From: PALSA-1006 sp036171275 | GTDB taxonomy: Bacteria > Pseudomonadota > Gammaproteobacteria > Burkholderiales > Gallionellaceae | Direction of reading: 5' to 3' | Length of the DNA: 64,000 nt | NCBI GenBank assembly: GCA_036171275.1 | Contig: JAVHQT010000093.1 | Coordinates: 1-64,000 of the forward strand | Shown: positions 52,736-61,138 of the stretch, piece after piece | How positions within the stretch are numbered: the stretch's first letter is position 1 | Layout of the letters: each line of letters opens with the position of its first letter | The notes under the pieces: model-generated | Seen by the model: only the letters and a program-made list of their open reading frames with translations | The model's database searches: none | What the model was told of the DNA's origin: nothing | Position numbers and translations under genes: made by a program

Positions 52736-53848
52736 TTATATTGACTTTTCTGCAATCCAAGCCTGACCAAAAGCAATACCAGCATCGCCCGCCGACACGC
52801 GCACAGAGCTAAGTATTTCAATCGTCGTATCCTCAAAGTGCCGCTTAATTTGCTGCAAAAGCAAGCGATTAAAAAAGCAGCCGCCGCCGCACGCCACTTT
52901 GCGAATGCCAGTTTTCATCACCGCCCGTTCCACCCAATCGCATAGTGCCGCAATCACCGTCGCATGAAAAACGGCTGCGCCGTAAGCACTATTTTTTTCG
53001 TGAGCCAAATAGGCAAGCACAGGCAATAAATTTAATTCCAGCGTATCCGAAATTTGCCAACCTTGGTTCAGCGCCGCTGGCCAACCGTGTTGCGCGATAT
53101 AAAGCGTTGCTACCTGCTCCAACAAAATAGCCGCTTGCGCATCAAATTCCATGGTTAAACACACATCGAGCAAGCCCGCCGCCGCGTCAAACACCCTGCC
53201 CATGCTGGAACTTTTTGGACAATTTAAATTGCGTTGCAACATCGTCACTATCATCGGCGCCGCTGCCTGTTCCGAAAAACGACGGTCGATTTCGGCGTCT
53301 TGTCCCAATTGATGCAAAACCGCAGCCGCCATGCGCCAAGGTTCGTGTGCAGCGCGATCGCCACCGGGTAAGGCAAGCGGTGCTAAATGCCCAAGACGTT
53401 GGCAACTTGCGCCATTCACTTGCAATAATTCACCGCCCCACGCCGTTTTGTCTGTCCCCAAACCCACGCCATCTAACGCCAAACCCAACACCGTTTCGGC
53501 AATGGCGTGCTCCGCGCAGATCGCCGCAATGTGCGCATGGTGATGTTGGATGCCAATCAAGGGCACATTCAATTCCATCGCCAACTGAGCGCCAAAGCGG
53601 GTGGAATGAAAATCAGGATGTAAGTCGTGCGCAATTACCACCGGTTTTACACCCAGCGCTGCCAGCCATTCTCGCGCGGTTTTTTCATGCTGGCGACAGG
53701 CTTCAGGCGCATTAAGATGCCCGAATGTTTCACTGATAACCGCCTGATTTTTATGGATTAAACACAGCGTATTACTAAACCACGCCCCCATGGCAAGAAT
53801 AGGCGGATGATTTTTCGTTAACTCGAACGTGTATTGAACCTGTTTCAT
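52736..53848 (-). CDS. hypF: HypF C-terminal (Kae1-like) domain protein
   Basis: This 370-residue protein matches only the C-terminal Kae1-like domain of HypF, which in the full enzyme transfers a carbamoyl group to HypE for the cyanide ligands of [NiFe] hydrogenase. Motifs are AHDLHPDFHSTRFG and the metal-binding GIQHHHAHIAAICAEHA, then LDGVGLGTDKTAWGGELLQV and RVFDAAAGLLDV. The closing VACGGGCFFNRLLL is also present. The acylphosphatase, zinc-finger and YrdC domains (about 380 residues) are missing, and because the ATG overlaps the hypB stop, no frameshifted N-terminus can lie directly upstream. The frame opens earlier inside hypB, but the ATG at 53848 is the coupled start. Confidence 0.88.
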   Translation of the reverse strand: MKQVQYTFELTKNHPPILAMGAWFSNTLCLIHKNQAVISETFGHLNAPEACRQHEKTAREWLAALGVKPVVIAHDLHPDFHSTRFGAQLAMELNVPLIGIQHHHAHIAAICAEHAIAETVLGLALDGVGLGTDKTAWGGELLQVNGASCQRLGHLAPLALPGGDRAAHEPWRMAAAVLHQLGQDAEIDRRFSEQAAAPMIVTMLQRNLNCPKSSSMGRVFDAAAGLLDVCLTMEFDAQAAILLEQVATLYIAQHGWPAALNQGWQISDTLELNLLPVLAYLAHEKNSAYGAAVFHATVIAALCDWVERAVMKTGIRKVACGGGCFFNRLLLQQIKRHFEDTTIEILSSVRVSAGDAGIAFGQAWIAEKSI

Positions 53849-54672
53849 TTTAGCTGCGCGGAGGCACCACGCGTTACCCCTTGCGCCTGAAAAGCCGCGT
53901 CTAGCCACGCAAGCCATTGCGCCATCCCCGCCCCGTTGCTTGCAGAAAGCTGAATAATTTCAATACTAGGATTCACCCGTTTTGCATTGGCGATACACAA
54001 CGCCACATCAAAATTCAGATAAGGCAGCAAATCACATTTATTTAGCAGCATTAAACGCGCAGCGCGAAACATATCGGGATATTTCAACGGCTTATCCTCG
54101 CCCTCAGTCACCGACAGCACCACCACTTTTGCCGCCTCACCCAAATCAAAGGACGCTGGGCACACTAAATTTCCAACATTTTCAATAAAAAGCACGCCGT
54201 TTGTTAAAGCAGGCAACACCATCAACGCCTGCTTAATCATCAGTGCGTCAAGGTGGCAGCCTTTACCCGTGTTAATTTGTATAGCAGGCACGCCCGTGGC
54301 ACGAATTCGTTCTGCATCATTTTCGGTTTGTTGATCGCCTTCAATTACCGCCAAATTATGCGTTGCCTTAAGTGCCAGCAAGGTGCGCACCAGCAACGTC
54401 GTTTTGCCGGAACCGGGGCTAGAAACAAGATTCAGCACCAATAAATTCTGTGCTGCAAATTGCTGGCGATTCGTGAATGCAAGCGCATCATTTTTTGCCA
54501 GTAAATCCTGTTCAACTTGGATGAGTCGTGTGGTAACCGGCTCGGATGGTGGACGAATCTTCGTTGAATTTTTGCTCTGGCGATACGTTAAGGGCAGATC
54601 AGTTTTGGCCAGCTTCGGCCGCTTTCCGCCAATTAAAACGTGATGACCGCCACAACCGCAGGTTGCGCACAT
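53845..54672 (-). CDS. hypB: Hydrogenase nickel incorporation GTPase HypB
   Basis: HypB is a GTPase that inserts nickel into [NiFe] hydrogenase. The 275-residue protein starts MCATCGCGGHH, the high-affinity N-terminal metal site. It has P-loop NLVSSPGSGKTTLLVRTLLA and the later VIEGDQQTENDAERI, IENVGNLVCPASFDLGE and LLNKCDLLPYL. The frame opens at 54723, but the ATG at 54672 has AAAGGGA 7 nt upstream and places the Cys motif at the very N-terminus. No His-rich nickel store is present. No hydrogenase structural gene or other hyp gene is in the window. Confidence 0.95.
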   Translation of the reverse strand: MCATCGCGGHHVLIGGKRPKLAKTDLPLTYRQSKNSTKIRPPSEPVTTRLIQVEQDLLAKNDALAFTNRQQFAAQNLLVLNLVSSPGSGKTTLLVRTLLALKATHNLAVIEGDQQTENDAERIRATGVPAIQINTGKGCHLDALMIKQALMVLPALTNGVLFIENVGNLVCPASFDLGEAAKVVVLSVTEGEDKPLKYPDMFRAARLMLLNKCDLLPYLNFDVALCIANAKRVNPSIEIIQLSASNGAGMAQWLAWLDAAFQAQGVTRGASAQLK

Positions 54673-55093
54673 AGTTATTCCCTTTGCTGTATTCGTTTTG
54701 GAAACGGCCTTTGCTAGCCGCATACACGTTAGAATACCGCCTCTTGTGGTGACTACAAAATTTTTAGGAAAGTAAGCATCCTAAAACCCTAGTCCACGCT
54801 ACTTGAAAGCAACGAAATTCGCCCTGTGTAGGATGAATCCACTGAGACGTCGTTTTTTTCAGTGCTCGAAATTATTCAAATACGCGTCAACAACCTGATT
54901 ACCCAGTTACCCGAAACGACGGGAAGGTTCTCAAGGGCGCATAGACAAATAAGGGAATTGACGGATCACAAGCTGACCATCGAAAAAAAATAACCTGGCA
55001 ATTATGTCGTACTTAACCTTGAATTGACTGCTTCCACGGTAGAATGACGCCCTTTCTCGTTTAATCAATTTTATATTTTGGATTTAAAAATTC
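54673..55093. other. 421-bp gap between divergent hypB and ileS
   Basis: No credible ORF is seen. A candidate promoter of ileS lies at 55019-55045. The TAGAAT element recurs at about 54730 (plus strand). The rest shows no repeat or RNA gene I can name; no T-box leader is present. Confidence 0.45.
55019..55045 (+). promoter_or_regulatory. Candidate ileS promoter
   Basis: TTGAAT (55019-55024) and TAGAAT (55040-55045, five of six consensus bases) are separated by 15 bp, a little short. The ATG follows 49 bp later. Confidence 0.4.
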
Positions 55094-57991
55094 ATGGCAA
55101 CTGATTACAAAAAAACCCTCAATCTTCCTGACACCGCTTTTCCAATGCGGGGTGATTTAGCCAAGCGCGAGCCGCAAATGTTGGCGCAGTGGCAAGCGCA
55201 GCAGCGTTATCAGCGCATTCGTGCCGCCAGCCAAGGACGCAAAAAATTTGTTTTACATGATGGCCCGCCGTATGCCAATGGCGATATTCATATTGGTCAT
55301 GCGGTGAATAAAATTCTTAAGGATATGATTGTTAAGAGTAAAACTTTGGCTGGCTTCGATGCGCCGTATGTGCCGGGTTGGGATTGTCACGGCTTGCCGA
55401 TTGAATTACAGGTGGAAAAAAAGCACGGTAAAGCGATTCCGCCTGCGCAATTTCGCCAACTGTGCCGCGATTACGCGCGTGAGCAAGTTGAACGCCAGAA
55501 AAAGGATTTTATTCGGCTCGGTGTGTTGGGTGATTGGGAGAATCCGTATCTGACCATGGATTTTAAAACCGAGGCGGAAATCGTGCGCGCGCTGGGCAAA
55601 ATTTTTGAACGCGGTTATCTGTACCAAGGGCGCAAACCGGTGAATTGGTGTTTAGATTGCCAATCGGCGCTGGCGGAAGCCGAAGTTGAATACGAAGATA
55701 AAGCCTCACCCGCGATTGATGTGGGTTTTGCGGTAAACCAAATTTCTGTTTTAAATCAGATACTTGGGACTTTTTTGCCGGATAACGCTATTGTGTTTGC
55801 GGTGATTTGGACGACGACACCGTGGACTTTGCCCGCTAATCAGGCGGTCAGCGTGCATCCTGATTTTAACTATCAGCTATGGAAAACCGAAAAAGGATAT
55901 TTACTGCTGGCGGCAGAATTAAGCGCGAATACTTTACAGCGTTACCAATTAACGGGCGAATTGGTCGCTGAATGCAAAGGAAATTCGCTCGAAAATCTGC
56001 AATTAAATCATCCATTTAATCCACGACAAGTGCCAATTATCTGTGGTGAACACGTCACGCTGGAAGCCGGAACGGGCTTGGTGCATACCGCACCGGCACA
56101 TGGTCTGGATGACTATTTTGTAGGGCAAAAATATCAGTTACCGAATGACAACCCGGTGGGTGATGACGGCAAATTTATTGCCAGCACACCGGCAATTGGC
56201 GATGCGCCACTGGCAGGCGTGTTTGTGTGGAAGGCGAATGACATCGTGGTGCAAGCGCTGCAAGCGAGTGGGCATTTGCTACATCAGGAAAAAATCATCC
56301 ATAGTTATCCGCATTGCTGGCGACATAAAACACCGATTATTTTCCGTTCCACACCGCAATGGTTTATTGGCATGGCGCAAAAGTCCACTTCCGTTCGTCC
56401 TGAGCTGATCAAAGGGGAACGGCATAAAGATGCCGATCATGCCGCCTCGAGCTACTCGGAACCTGCTTCGACAAGCTCAGCACGAACGGTAGTTGCGGAA
56501 ATATCTTTGCGCGCATTGGCCAATCAGGCCGTGGCGGACACGCAGTTTTTCCCCGCTTGGGGACGCGCCCGTTTGGAGTCGATGATTAAAAATCGCCCTG
56601 ACTGGTGTGTGTCGCGCCAGCGCAATTGGGGTGTGCCAATGCCGTTTTTTGTGCATAAAGAAAGCATGGCCTTGCACCCACGCACTCCGGAATTGCTGGA
56701 AAAAGTGGCGTTGCTGATTGAACAACAAGGAATTGAGGCGTGGTTTTCTTTGGATGCGCAAAGTCTGTTGGACGACGATGCAGCGCATTATCGCAAACTG
56801 TCCGACACGCTGGATGTGTGGTTCGATTCCGGCGCAACACACGCTGCGGTGTTGGCGCAACGTAGTGAACTGAGCTTTCCCGCTGATTTATATCTAGAAG
56901 GATCGGATCAGCATCGCGGCTGGTTTCAATCTTCGCTACTGACCTCGTGTGCTATTCACGGCCGTGCGCCTTACGATGCCTTGTTGACGCACGGTTTTGT
57001 GGTGGATGGGCACGGGCATAAAATGTCTAAATCGAAGGGCAATGTGATTGCGCCGCAAAAGATTGTGGACAGTTTAGGTGCGGACATTCTGCGTTTATGG
57101 GTTGCCGCCACCGATTATTCAGCCGAACTGACTATTTCAGATGAAATTCTGAAGCGCGTGGTCGAAAGTTATCGTCGCATTCGCAATACCTTGCGTTTTT
57201 TACTGGCCAATATTGCTGATTATGACCACCCAACGCAGTCCTTGCCGGTGGCAGAATGGCTAGAAATTGACCGTTACGCGCTCGCATTGGTCAGCAATTT
57301 ACAGGCCGAAGTGATTGCGGATTATGAGAAATATGAATTTCTTTCAATCGCGCAAAAGTTGCAGGCGTTTTGCTCAGAAACGTTGGGTGGTTTCTATTTG
57401 GATATTTTAAAAGACCGTTTGTACACCACTGCCGCCGATTCCAAAGCACGGCGTTCAGCCCAAAATGCGCTATATCACATCAGCCAATGCTTGGTACGCT
57501 TGATGGCGCCGATTCTGACTTTTACTGGCGAAGAAGTATGGGCGGTGTTGACCGGCGACCAAACCAGCAGCGTATTTGAACAGCAATGGCTTAAATTACC
57601 CTCACACGCGCTGGACACAGCGGTGTTGGCAAACTGGAAAATCGTGCGTGAAGTGCGCGAGGCGGCCAACAAAGCAATAGAAGAACAGCGTGCACAAAAT
57701 TTGCTAGGCTCGTCGCTGCAAGCTGAAATGGATATCTATGCCACTGGCGACGTGCATCAAGCGTTAGCGCGACTGGGCGATGATTTGAAATTTATTTTCA
57801 TCACCTCGCGCGCCACGCTGCAGATGGGCGAAGGCGCAGTTCGATTTGTCGTCCAACCCAGCGCCCATGCCAAATGCGACCGCTGCTGGCATTACCGTGC
57901 CGACGTGGGCAGCGACGCAACCCATCCGACTTTATGCGGACGTTGTGTCAGCAATCTTGACGGCATTGGCGAAGTAAGACAAAGCGCTTAA
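55094..57991 (+). CDS. ileS: Isoleucyl-tRNA synthetase with in-frame repeat insertion
   Basis: IleS charges tRNA-Ile. The 965-residue class I synthetase shows the HIGH motif (PPYANGDIHIGHAVNKILKD), the KMSKS motif (GHKMSKSKGNVIAP), editing-domain stretches such as TTTPWTLPANQAVSVHP, and the C-terminal zinc site CDRCWHYRADVG...LCGRC. Between FIGMAQK and SLRALANQA, about residues 432-468, it carries roughly 35 residues that the family normally lacks (SVRPELIKGERHKDADHAAS and on). That segment is encoded by a palindromic element (56391-56488). The frame is intact, and all catalytic motifs remain, so the enzyme is presumably active. It starts the ileS-lspA-ispH-thiO run. Confidence 0.96.
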   Translation: MATDYKKTLNLPDTAFPMRGDLAKREPQMLAQWQAQQRYQRIRAASQGRKKFVLHDGPPYANGDIHIGHAVNKILKDMIVKSKTLAGFDAPYVPGWDCHGLPIELQVEKKHGKAIPPAQFRQLCRDYAREQVERQKKDFIRLGVLGDWENPYLTMDFKTEAEIVRALGKIFERGYLYQGRKPVNWCLDCQSALAEAEVEYEDKASPAIDVGFAVNQISVLNQILGTFLPDNAIVFAVIWTTTPWTLPANQAVSVHPDFNYQLWKTEKGYLLLAAELSANTLQRYQLTGELVAECKGNSLENLQLNHPFNPRQVPIICGEHVTLEAGTGLVHTAPAHGLDDYFVGQKYQLPNDNPVGDDGKFIASTPAIGDAPLAGVFVWKANDIVVQALQASGHLLHQEKIIHSYPHCWRHKTPIIFRSTPQWFIGMAQKSTSVRPELIKGERHKDADHAASSYSEPASTSSARTVVAEISLRALANQAVADTQFFPAWGRARLESMIKNRPDWCVSRQRNWGVPMPFFVHKESMALHPRTPELLEKVALLIEQQGIEAWFSLDAQSLLDDDAAHYRKLSDTLDVWFDSGATHAAVLAQRSELSFPADLYLEGSDQHRGWFQSSLLTSCAIHGRAPYDALLTHGFVVDGHGHKMSKSKGNVIAPQKIVDSLGADILRLWVAATDYSAELTISDEILKRVVESYRRIRNTLRFLLANIADYDHPTQSLPVAEWLEIDRYALALVSNLQAEVIADYEKYEFLSIAQKLQAFCSETLGGFYLDILKDRLYTTAADSKARRSAQNALYHISQCLVRLMAPILTFTGEEVWAVLTGDQTSSVFEQQWLKLPSHALDTAVLANWKIVREVREAANKAIEEQRAQNLLGSSLQAEMDIYATGDVHQALARLGDDLKFIFITSRATLQMGEGAVRFVVQPSAHAKCDRCWHYRADVGSDATHPTLCGRCVSNLDGIGEVRQSA
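56391..56488. repeat. Palindromic repeat element inside ileS
   Basis: The left arm CCGTTCGTCCTGAGCT (56391-56406) is the inverted copy of the right arm AGCTCAGCACGAACGG (56473-56488) with one mismatch, around a 66-nt centre. Read from the other strand, the right arm continues CTGAGCTTGTCGAAGCAG, nearly the first module of the intergenic repeats at 4281 and 16935. It translates in frame as about 33 residues of IleS. Confidence 0.8.
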
Positions 57992-57994
57992 AGC

Positions 57995-58486
57995 ATGGCT
58001 AACTTATTGAAATGGTTGAAAATAAGCGCAGCGGTTATTGCACTGGATCAACTCAGTAAATTCTGGATTAGCAGCCATTTTTCTTATCTGGAATTTTATC
58101 CCGTTACCGCATTTTTCAATTTAGTGTTGGCGCATAACAGCGGTGCCTCGTTCAGCATGTTGAGCGATGCAGGCGGCTGGCAGCGTTGGTTTTTTAGCGC
58201 TATTGCGCTGCTCGCCTCGGTATGGATTGTCTGGCTGCTGCGTAAAAATTCACAGCAAACACTGTTTTGCGTTGCGTTAGCGTTAATTCTTGGCGGCGCA
58301 ATAGGCAATTTGCTCGACCGACTAACACTTGGCTATGTCGTTGATTTTATTGACTTTTATTGGAAAGAGCATCATTTTGCCGCCTTTAATGTCGCCGATA
58401 CGGCGATTAACGCTGGCGCAGTATTGCTGTTATGGGACAGTTTTAGAAAACCTTCGGAGACAAAAAATGAATCTACTCCTGGCTAA
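57995..58486 (+). CDS. lspA: Lipoprotein signal peptidase
   Basis: LspA cuts the signal peptide of prolipoproteins after lipid attachment. The 163-residue, four-helix protein has the catalytic Asp pair in DFIDFYW and FNVADTAINAGAVLL, and the family stretch ALDQLSKFWI. It starts 3 bp after the ileS stop, and its end overlaps the ispH start by 20 bp, so translation is likely linked. Confidence 0.96.
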   Translation: MANLLKWLKISAAVIALDQLSKFWISSHFSYLEFYPVTAFFNLVLAHNSGASFSMLSDAGGWQRWFFSAIALLASVWIVWLLRKNSQQTLFCVALALILGGAIGNLLDRLTLGYVVDFIDFYWKEHHFAAFNVADTAINAGAVLLLWDSFRKPSETKNESTPG

Positions 58487-59390
58487 TCCGCGTGGCTTTT
58501 GCGCCGGCGTTGACCGCGCGATTGAGATTGTGGAACGGGCACTGGCGTTGCACGGCGCACCCATTTATGTGCGACACGAAGTCGTGCACAATAAATTTGT
58601 GGTGGAAGGACTCAAAGCAAAAGGCGCGATTTTTATCGAAGATATAGCCGATGTGCCGTCCAACAGTATTTTGATTTTTAGCGCACACGGCGTTTCGCAA
58701 GCGGTGCGTCACGAGGCGGAAAGACGAGGCTTAACGGTATTTGATGCGACCTGTCCGCTGGTGACTAAAGTGCATATCGAAGTGTCGCGAATGCGCGAAC
58801 AAGGCAAAGAAATCATTATGATTGGCCACAAAGGTCACCCCGAAGTGGAAGGCACAATGGGACAAAGCAGCGGCGGAATGTACTTAGTTGAATCGCCCAG
58901 CGACGTGCAAAAACTGCACGTCACTGACGAGCAAAATCTAACTTTTGTCACCCAAACCACACTGTCGATGGACGACGCCAGCAGCATTATCGCGGCACTA
59001 AAAACGCGCTTTCCGTTTATTACCGGACCGAAAAAAGATGACATTTGCTATGCCACGCAAAATCGGCAAGATTCGGTGAAATTGCTGGCGGCACAATGCG
59101 ATTTGGTCATCGTCATTGGCTCGCCCAACAGCTCAAATTCTAACCGCCTGCGCGAAGTAGCGGATTTGCTCAACGTGCCAGCGTACTTAATCGACGAGGC
59201 CGACGAACTCAATCCTGAATGGTTGCATGGCAAGCACACCATCGGCATTACTGCCGGCGCCTCCGCACCGGAAGTGTTGGTGCAAGCAGTGGTGACGCGG
59301 TTAAAAATGTTGGGCGTGCGCACCGTGCGCGAAGTCGAAGGAATCGCGGAAAATATCATTTTTCCCTTACCTAAAACACTTCAGTCTTAA
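58467..59390 (+). CDS. ispH: 4-hydroxy-3-methylbut-2-enyl diphosphate reductase
   Basis: IspH makes IPP and DMAPP in the last step of the MEP isoprenoid pathway using a [4Fe-4S] cluster. The 307-residue protein has the three cluster Cys: ANPRGFCAGVDRAIEI (Cys12), DATCPLVTKVH (about 96) and DDICYATQNRQ (about 197). Other family stretches are IFSAHGVSQAV and GSPNSSNSNRLREVA. The ATG at 58467 follows CGGAGA; the frame running upstream to 58329 lies inside lspA. Confidence 0.97.
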   Translation: MNLLLANPRGFCAGVDRAIEIVERALALHGAPIYVRHEVVHNKFVVEGLKAKGAIFIEDIADVPSNSILIFSAHGVSQAVRHEAERRGLTVFDATCPLVTKVHIEVSRMREQGKEIIMIGHKGHPEVEGTMGQSSGGMYLVESPSDVQKLHVTDEQNLTFVTQTTLSMDDASSIIAALKTRFPFITGPKKDDICYATQNRQDSVKLLAAQCDLVIVIGSPNSSNSNRLREVADLLNVPAYLIDEADELNPEWLHGKHTIGITAGASAPEVLVQAVVTRLKMLGVRTVREVEGIAENIIFPLPKTLQS

Positions 59391-59396
59391 TTCAAA

Positions 59397-60464
59397 ATGA
59401 AGAAAAGTTCATCCGCTGATTTTGTCATTATTGGCGCTGGCGCCTTAGGTTTGGCAAGCGCACTCGCCTTATTAAAGCAGGGCGCACAGGTGACGCTACT
59501 CGAAAGAGGCGCAGTAGGAAAAGAAGCGTCCTGGGCAGGTGGCGGCATTTTATCGCCCTTGTGTCCTTGGGATTATTGCCAAGAAGTGACACAATTAGCC
59601 GCACAAGGTGCTGATTTATTTGAGGATTGGGCATCGGATTTACGCGACAAAACGGGGATTGATCCTGAATACGAACGCTGCGGGATGCGCGTTTTAGCGC
59701 CTTTTGATTTAGAAAAAGCACAATCGTGGTGCACTGAAAACGCCGTTGAATTTTCTTTGACAGAAGAAAATTATCAATATAATCAACAAGTTATATCACT
59801 ATCCGGCTTGCATTTACCCAAGGTTGCTCACATTCGCAACCCTAGGCTATTGCGGGCAATGCGGGCAAGAGTTGAGCAATTAGGTGCAAAAATAATTGAA
59901 CACTGCGAAGTGCTAGGCTGCAAAACCGACCCCAACGCCGTTCGCACCTTAAACACCACGCAAGGCGAAATCAAAGCGGCGCAATATGTATTAACAGCGG
60001 GGGCGTGGAGTGCGAAATTATTAGGAACACAGGCGCTGACGCTTGACGTCAAACCAATTCGCGGCCAAATGCTACTGTTCAAATTTGAGCGCCCTCCTCT
60101 TGATTTTATTGTACTCAAAAAAGACCTGTATTTAATCCCAAGGCGCGATGGCCATTTACTGGTGGGCAGCACGCTCGAAGATGTCGGCTTTGATAAATCG
60201 ACAACCGACCAGGCGCGGGAATTACTCTGGCAAGGCGCAATTAAAATTTTGCCAGCGCTGAGTCAAAAGCCGGTCTTGCAACACTGGGCAGGACTGCGCC
60301 CCGGCTCGCCCAACAACATTCCGCATATTGCCCGACATGCCACACTGGAAAATCTCTATCTCAATACCGGCCATTTTCGCTATGGCGTCACCATGGCACT
60401 CGCCAGCGCAGAACGTTTAATGAGCGCGATCGGCGCGGGACGCACTGATTCATACCACTCTTGA
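59397..60464 (+). CDS. thiO: Glycine oxidase ThiO
   Basis: ThiO oxidises glycine to dehydroglycine for the thiazole part of thiamin. The 355-residue DAO-family flavoprotein has the FAD motif FVIIGAGALGLASALALLKQ, then GKEASWAGGGILSPLCPWDY, VKPIRGQMLLFK and the closing NTGHFRYGVTMALASAERL. It follows ispH by 6 bp. No other thi gene is visible, and no TPP riboswitch is seen. Other DAO-type oxidases remain possible. Confidence 0.88.
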   Translation: MKKSSSADFVIIGAGALGLASALALLKQGAQVTLLERGAVGKEASWAGGGILSPLCPWDYCQEVTQLAAQGADLFEDWASDLRDKTGIDPEYERCGMRVLAPFDLEKAQSWCTENAVEFSLTEENYQYNQQVISLSGLHLPKVAHIRNPRLLRAMRARVEQLGAKIIEHCEVLGCKTDPNAVRTLNTTQGEIKAAQYVLTAGAWSAKLLGTQALTLDVKPIRGQMLLFKFERPPLDFIVLKKDLYLIPRRDGHLLVGSTLEDVGFDKSTTDQARELLWQGAIKILPALSQKPVLQHWAGLRPGSPNNIPHIARHATLENLYLNTGHFRYGVTMALASAERLMSAIGAGRTDSYHS

Positions 60465-60614
60465 TTAAGTAATTGATTTATTTACTATTTATTCTGTCAT
60501 GCCTCAACAAGCTTATCCTGAACCAACCAAAAAAAACTGTGCGTGCGCGATTGCAGTTTTAGCCCCTTGCAACCACGATTTACGCCTTGCGGGTACGCCA
60601 CGAACGACATCAAA

Positions 60615-60645
60615 GAGCCGCTAAAAATTGAATTTTTTGCGGCTC
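60615..60645. repeat. Near-perfect hairpin
   Basis: GAGCCGC (60615-60621) pairs with GCGGCTC (60639-60645). Inside it, AAAAATT pairs with AATTTTT around a single G, with one T:T mismatch. One strand could act as a terminator for thiO, but no T-run follows on the plus side. It directly adjoins the repeat module at 60644. Confidence 0.6.
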
Positions 60646-60667
60646 CCATCAATCAGCGTTTCCAAAA
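60644..60667. repeat. Intergenic repeat, copy 5 (second module only)
   Basis: ATCAATCAGCGTTTCC matches the second module of the copies at 4281, 5955 and 21942. Confidence 0.45.
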
Positions 60668-60813
60668 CAATCGGATCGCGACGCGAGTTTCAGGTTGAGA
60701 CAATACCCACTGGAATTTCAATGCTACTAAAAACCGCCATCCACCTTTGCCGCAGGATCGATTTTGCCAATATCGTCACCCCGTAAGACAAAATCCTACT
60801 CAATAATTAGGCA

Positions 60814-60990
60814 TTGTCTGATTTTTATTCAGCCGACACTGTTGCAAAATGGCATCGTCAAAACCCAGTTTATGCAAAAGCGGCTTGGAATCGGATTCCA
60901 AAATATTGGATATATTTCATAAATAATGGTGGCGAGTGGCAGACTTCAACGCAGGCTGACGTGTATATTTCGCGTCTCGCTAAAAAGTGA
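60814..60990 (+). CDS. Small hypothetical ORF or gene remnant, 58 residues
   Basis: From a TTG at 60814 the frame reads LSDFYSADTVAKWHRQNPVY, then AKAAWNRIPKYWIYFINNGG and WQTSTQADVYISRLAKK, ending in TGA. The many Trp and Tyr and the basic end look like a real protein tail rather than noise, but no ribosome site precedes the TTG and a TAG lies two codons upstream. I do not recognise the family; it may be the 3' end of a deleted gene. Confidence 0.35.
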   Translation: MSDFYSADTVAKWHRQNPVYAKAAWNRIPKYWIYFINNGGEWQTSTQADVYISRLAKK

Positions 60991-61061
60991 GCGTATGAAC
61001 AGTTTGTAGTCTTGTTATTTTGGGGTTTTGATTAACGATTTAAAATGCTTTCGATTCAATG

Positions 61062-61101
61062 ATTTTATAAATATCTCAATATAATCAATGATTTATAAAA
61101 T
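61062..61101. repeat. AT-rich inverted repeat upstream of motA
   Basis: ATTTTATAAAT (61062-61072) and ATTTATAAAAT (61091-61101) are perfect 11-bp inverted repeats with an 18-nt spacer, ending 37 bp before the motA ATG. It could be an operator for motAB or a structured leader. Confidence 0.45.
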
Positions 61102-61138
61102 TATTTAACGGAAAAAGCAGTTTCTAGGGAGTTTTAAG

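Larger units (their letters stand above)
60465..61138. other. 674-bp gap before motA
   Basis: The gap holds a strong hairpin (60615-60645), a copy of the second repeat module (60644-60667), a small protein-like frame (60814-60990) and an AT-rich inverted repeat (61062-61101). A variant of the first repeat module may lie near 60505 (CAACAAGCTTATCCTGAAC). I found no sigma-28 promoter consensus before motA. Confidence 0.5.

Noticed and set aside
52736..53917. hypF as a frameshifted full-length gene
   Set aside because: The upstream sequence on the same strand encodes hypB with an ATGA overlap, so no N-terminal HypF domains lie there in any frame.
55094..57991. ileS as a pseudogene because of the inserted repeat
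   Set aside because: The insertion keeps the frame, all catalytic motifs and the zinc site are present, and downstream genes depend on the same transcript.
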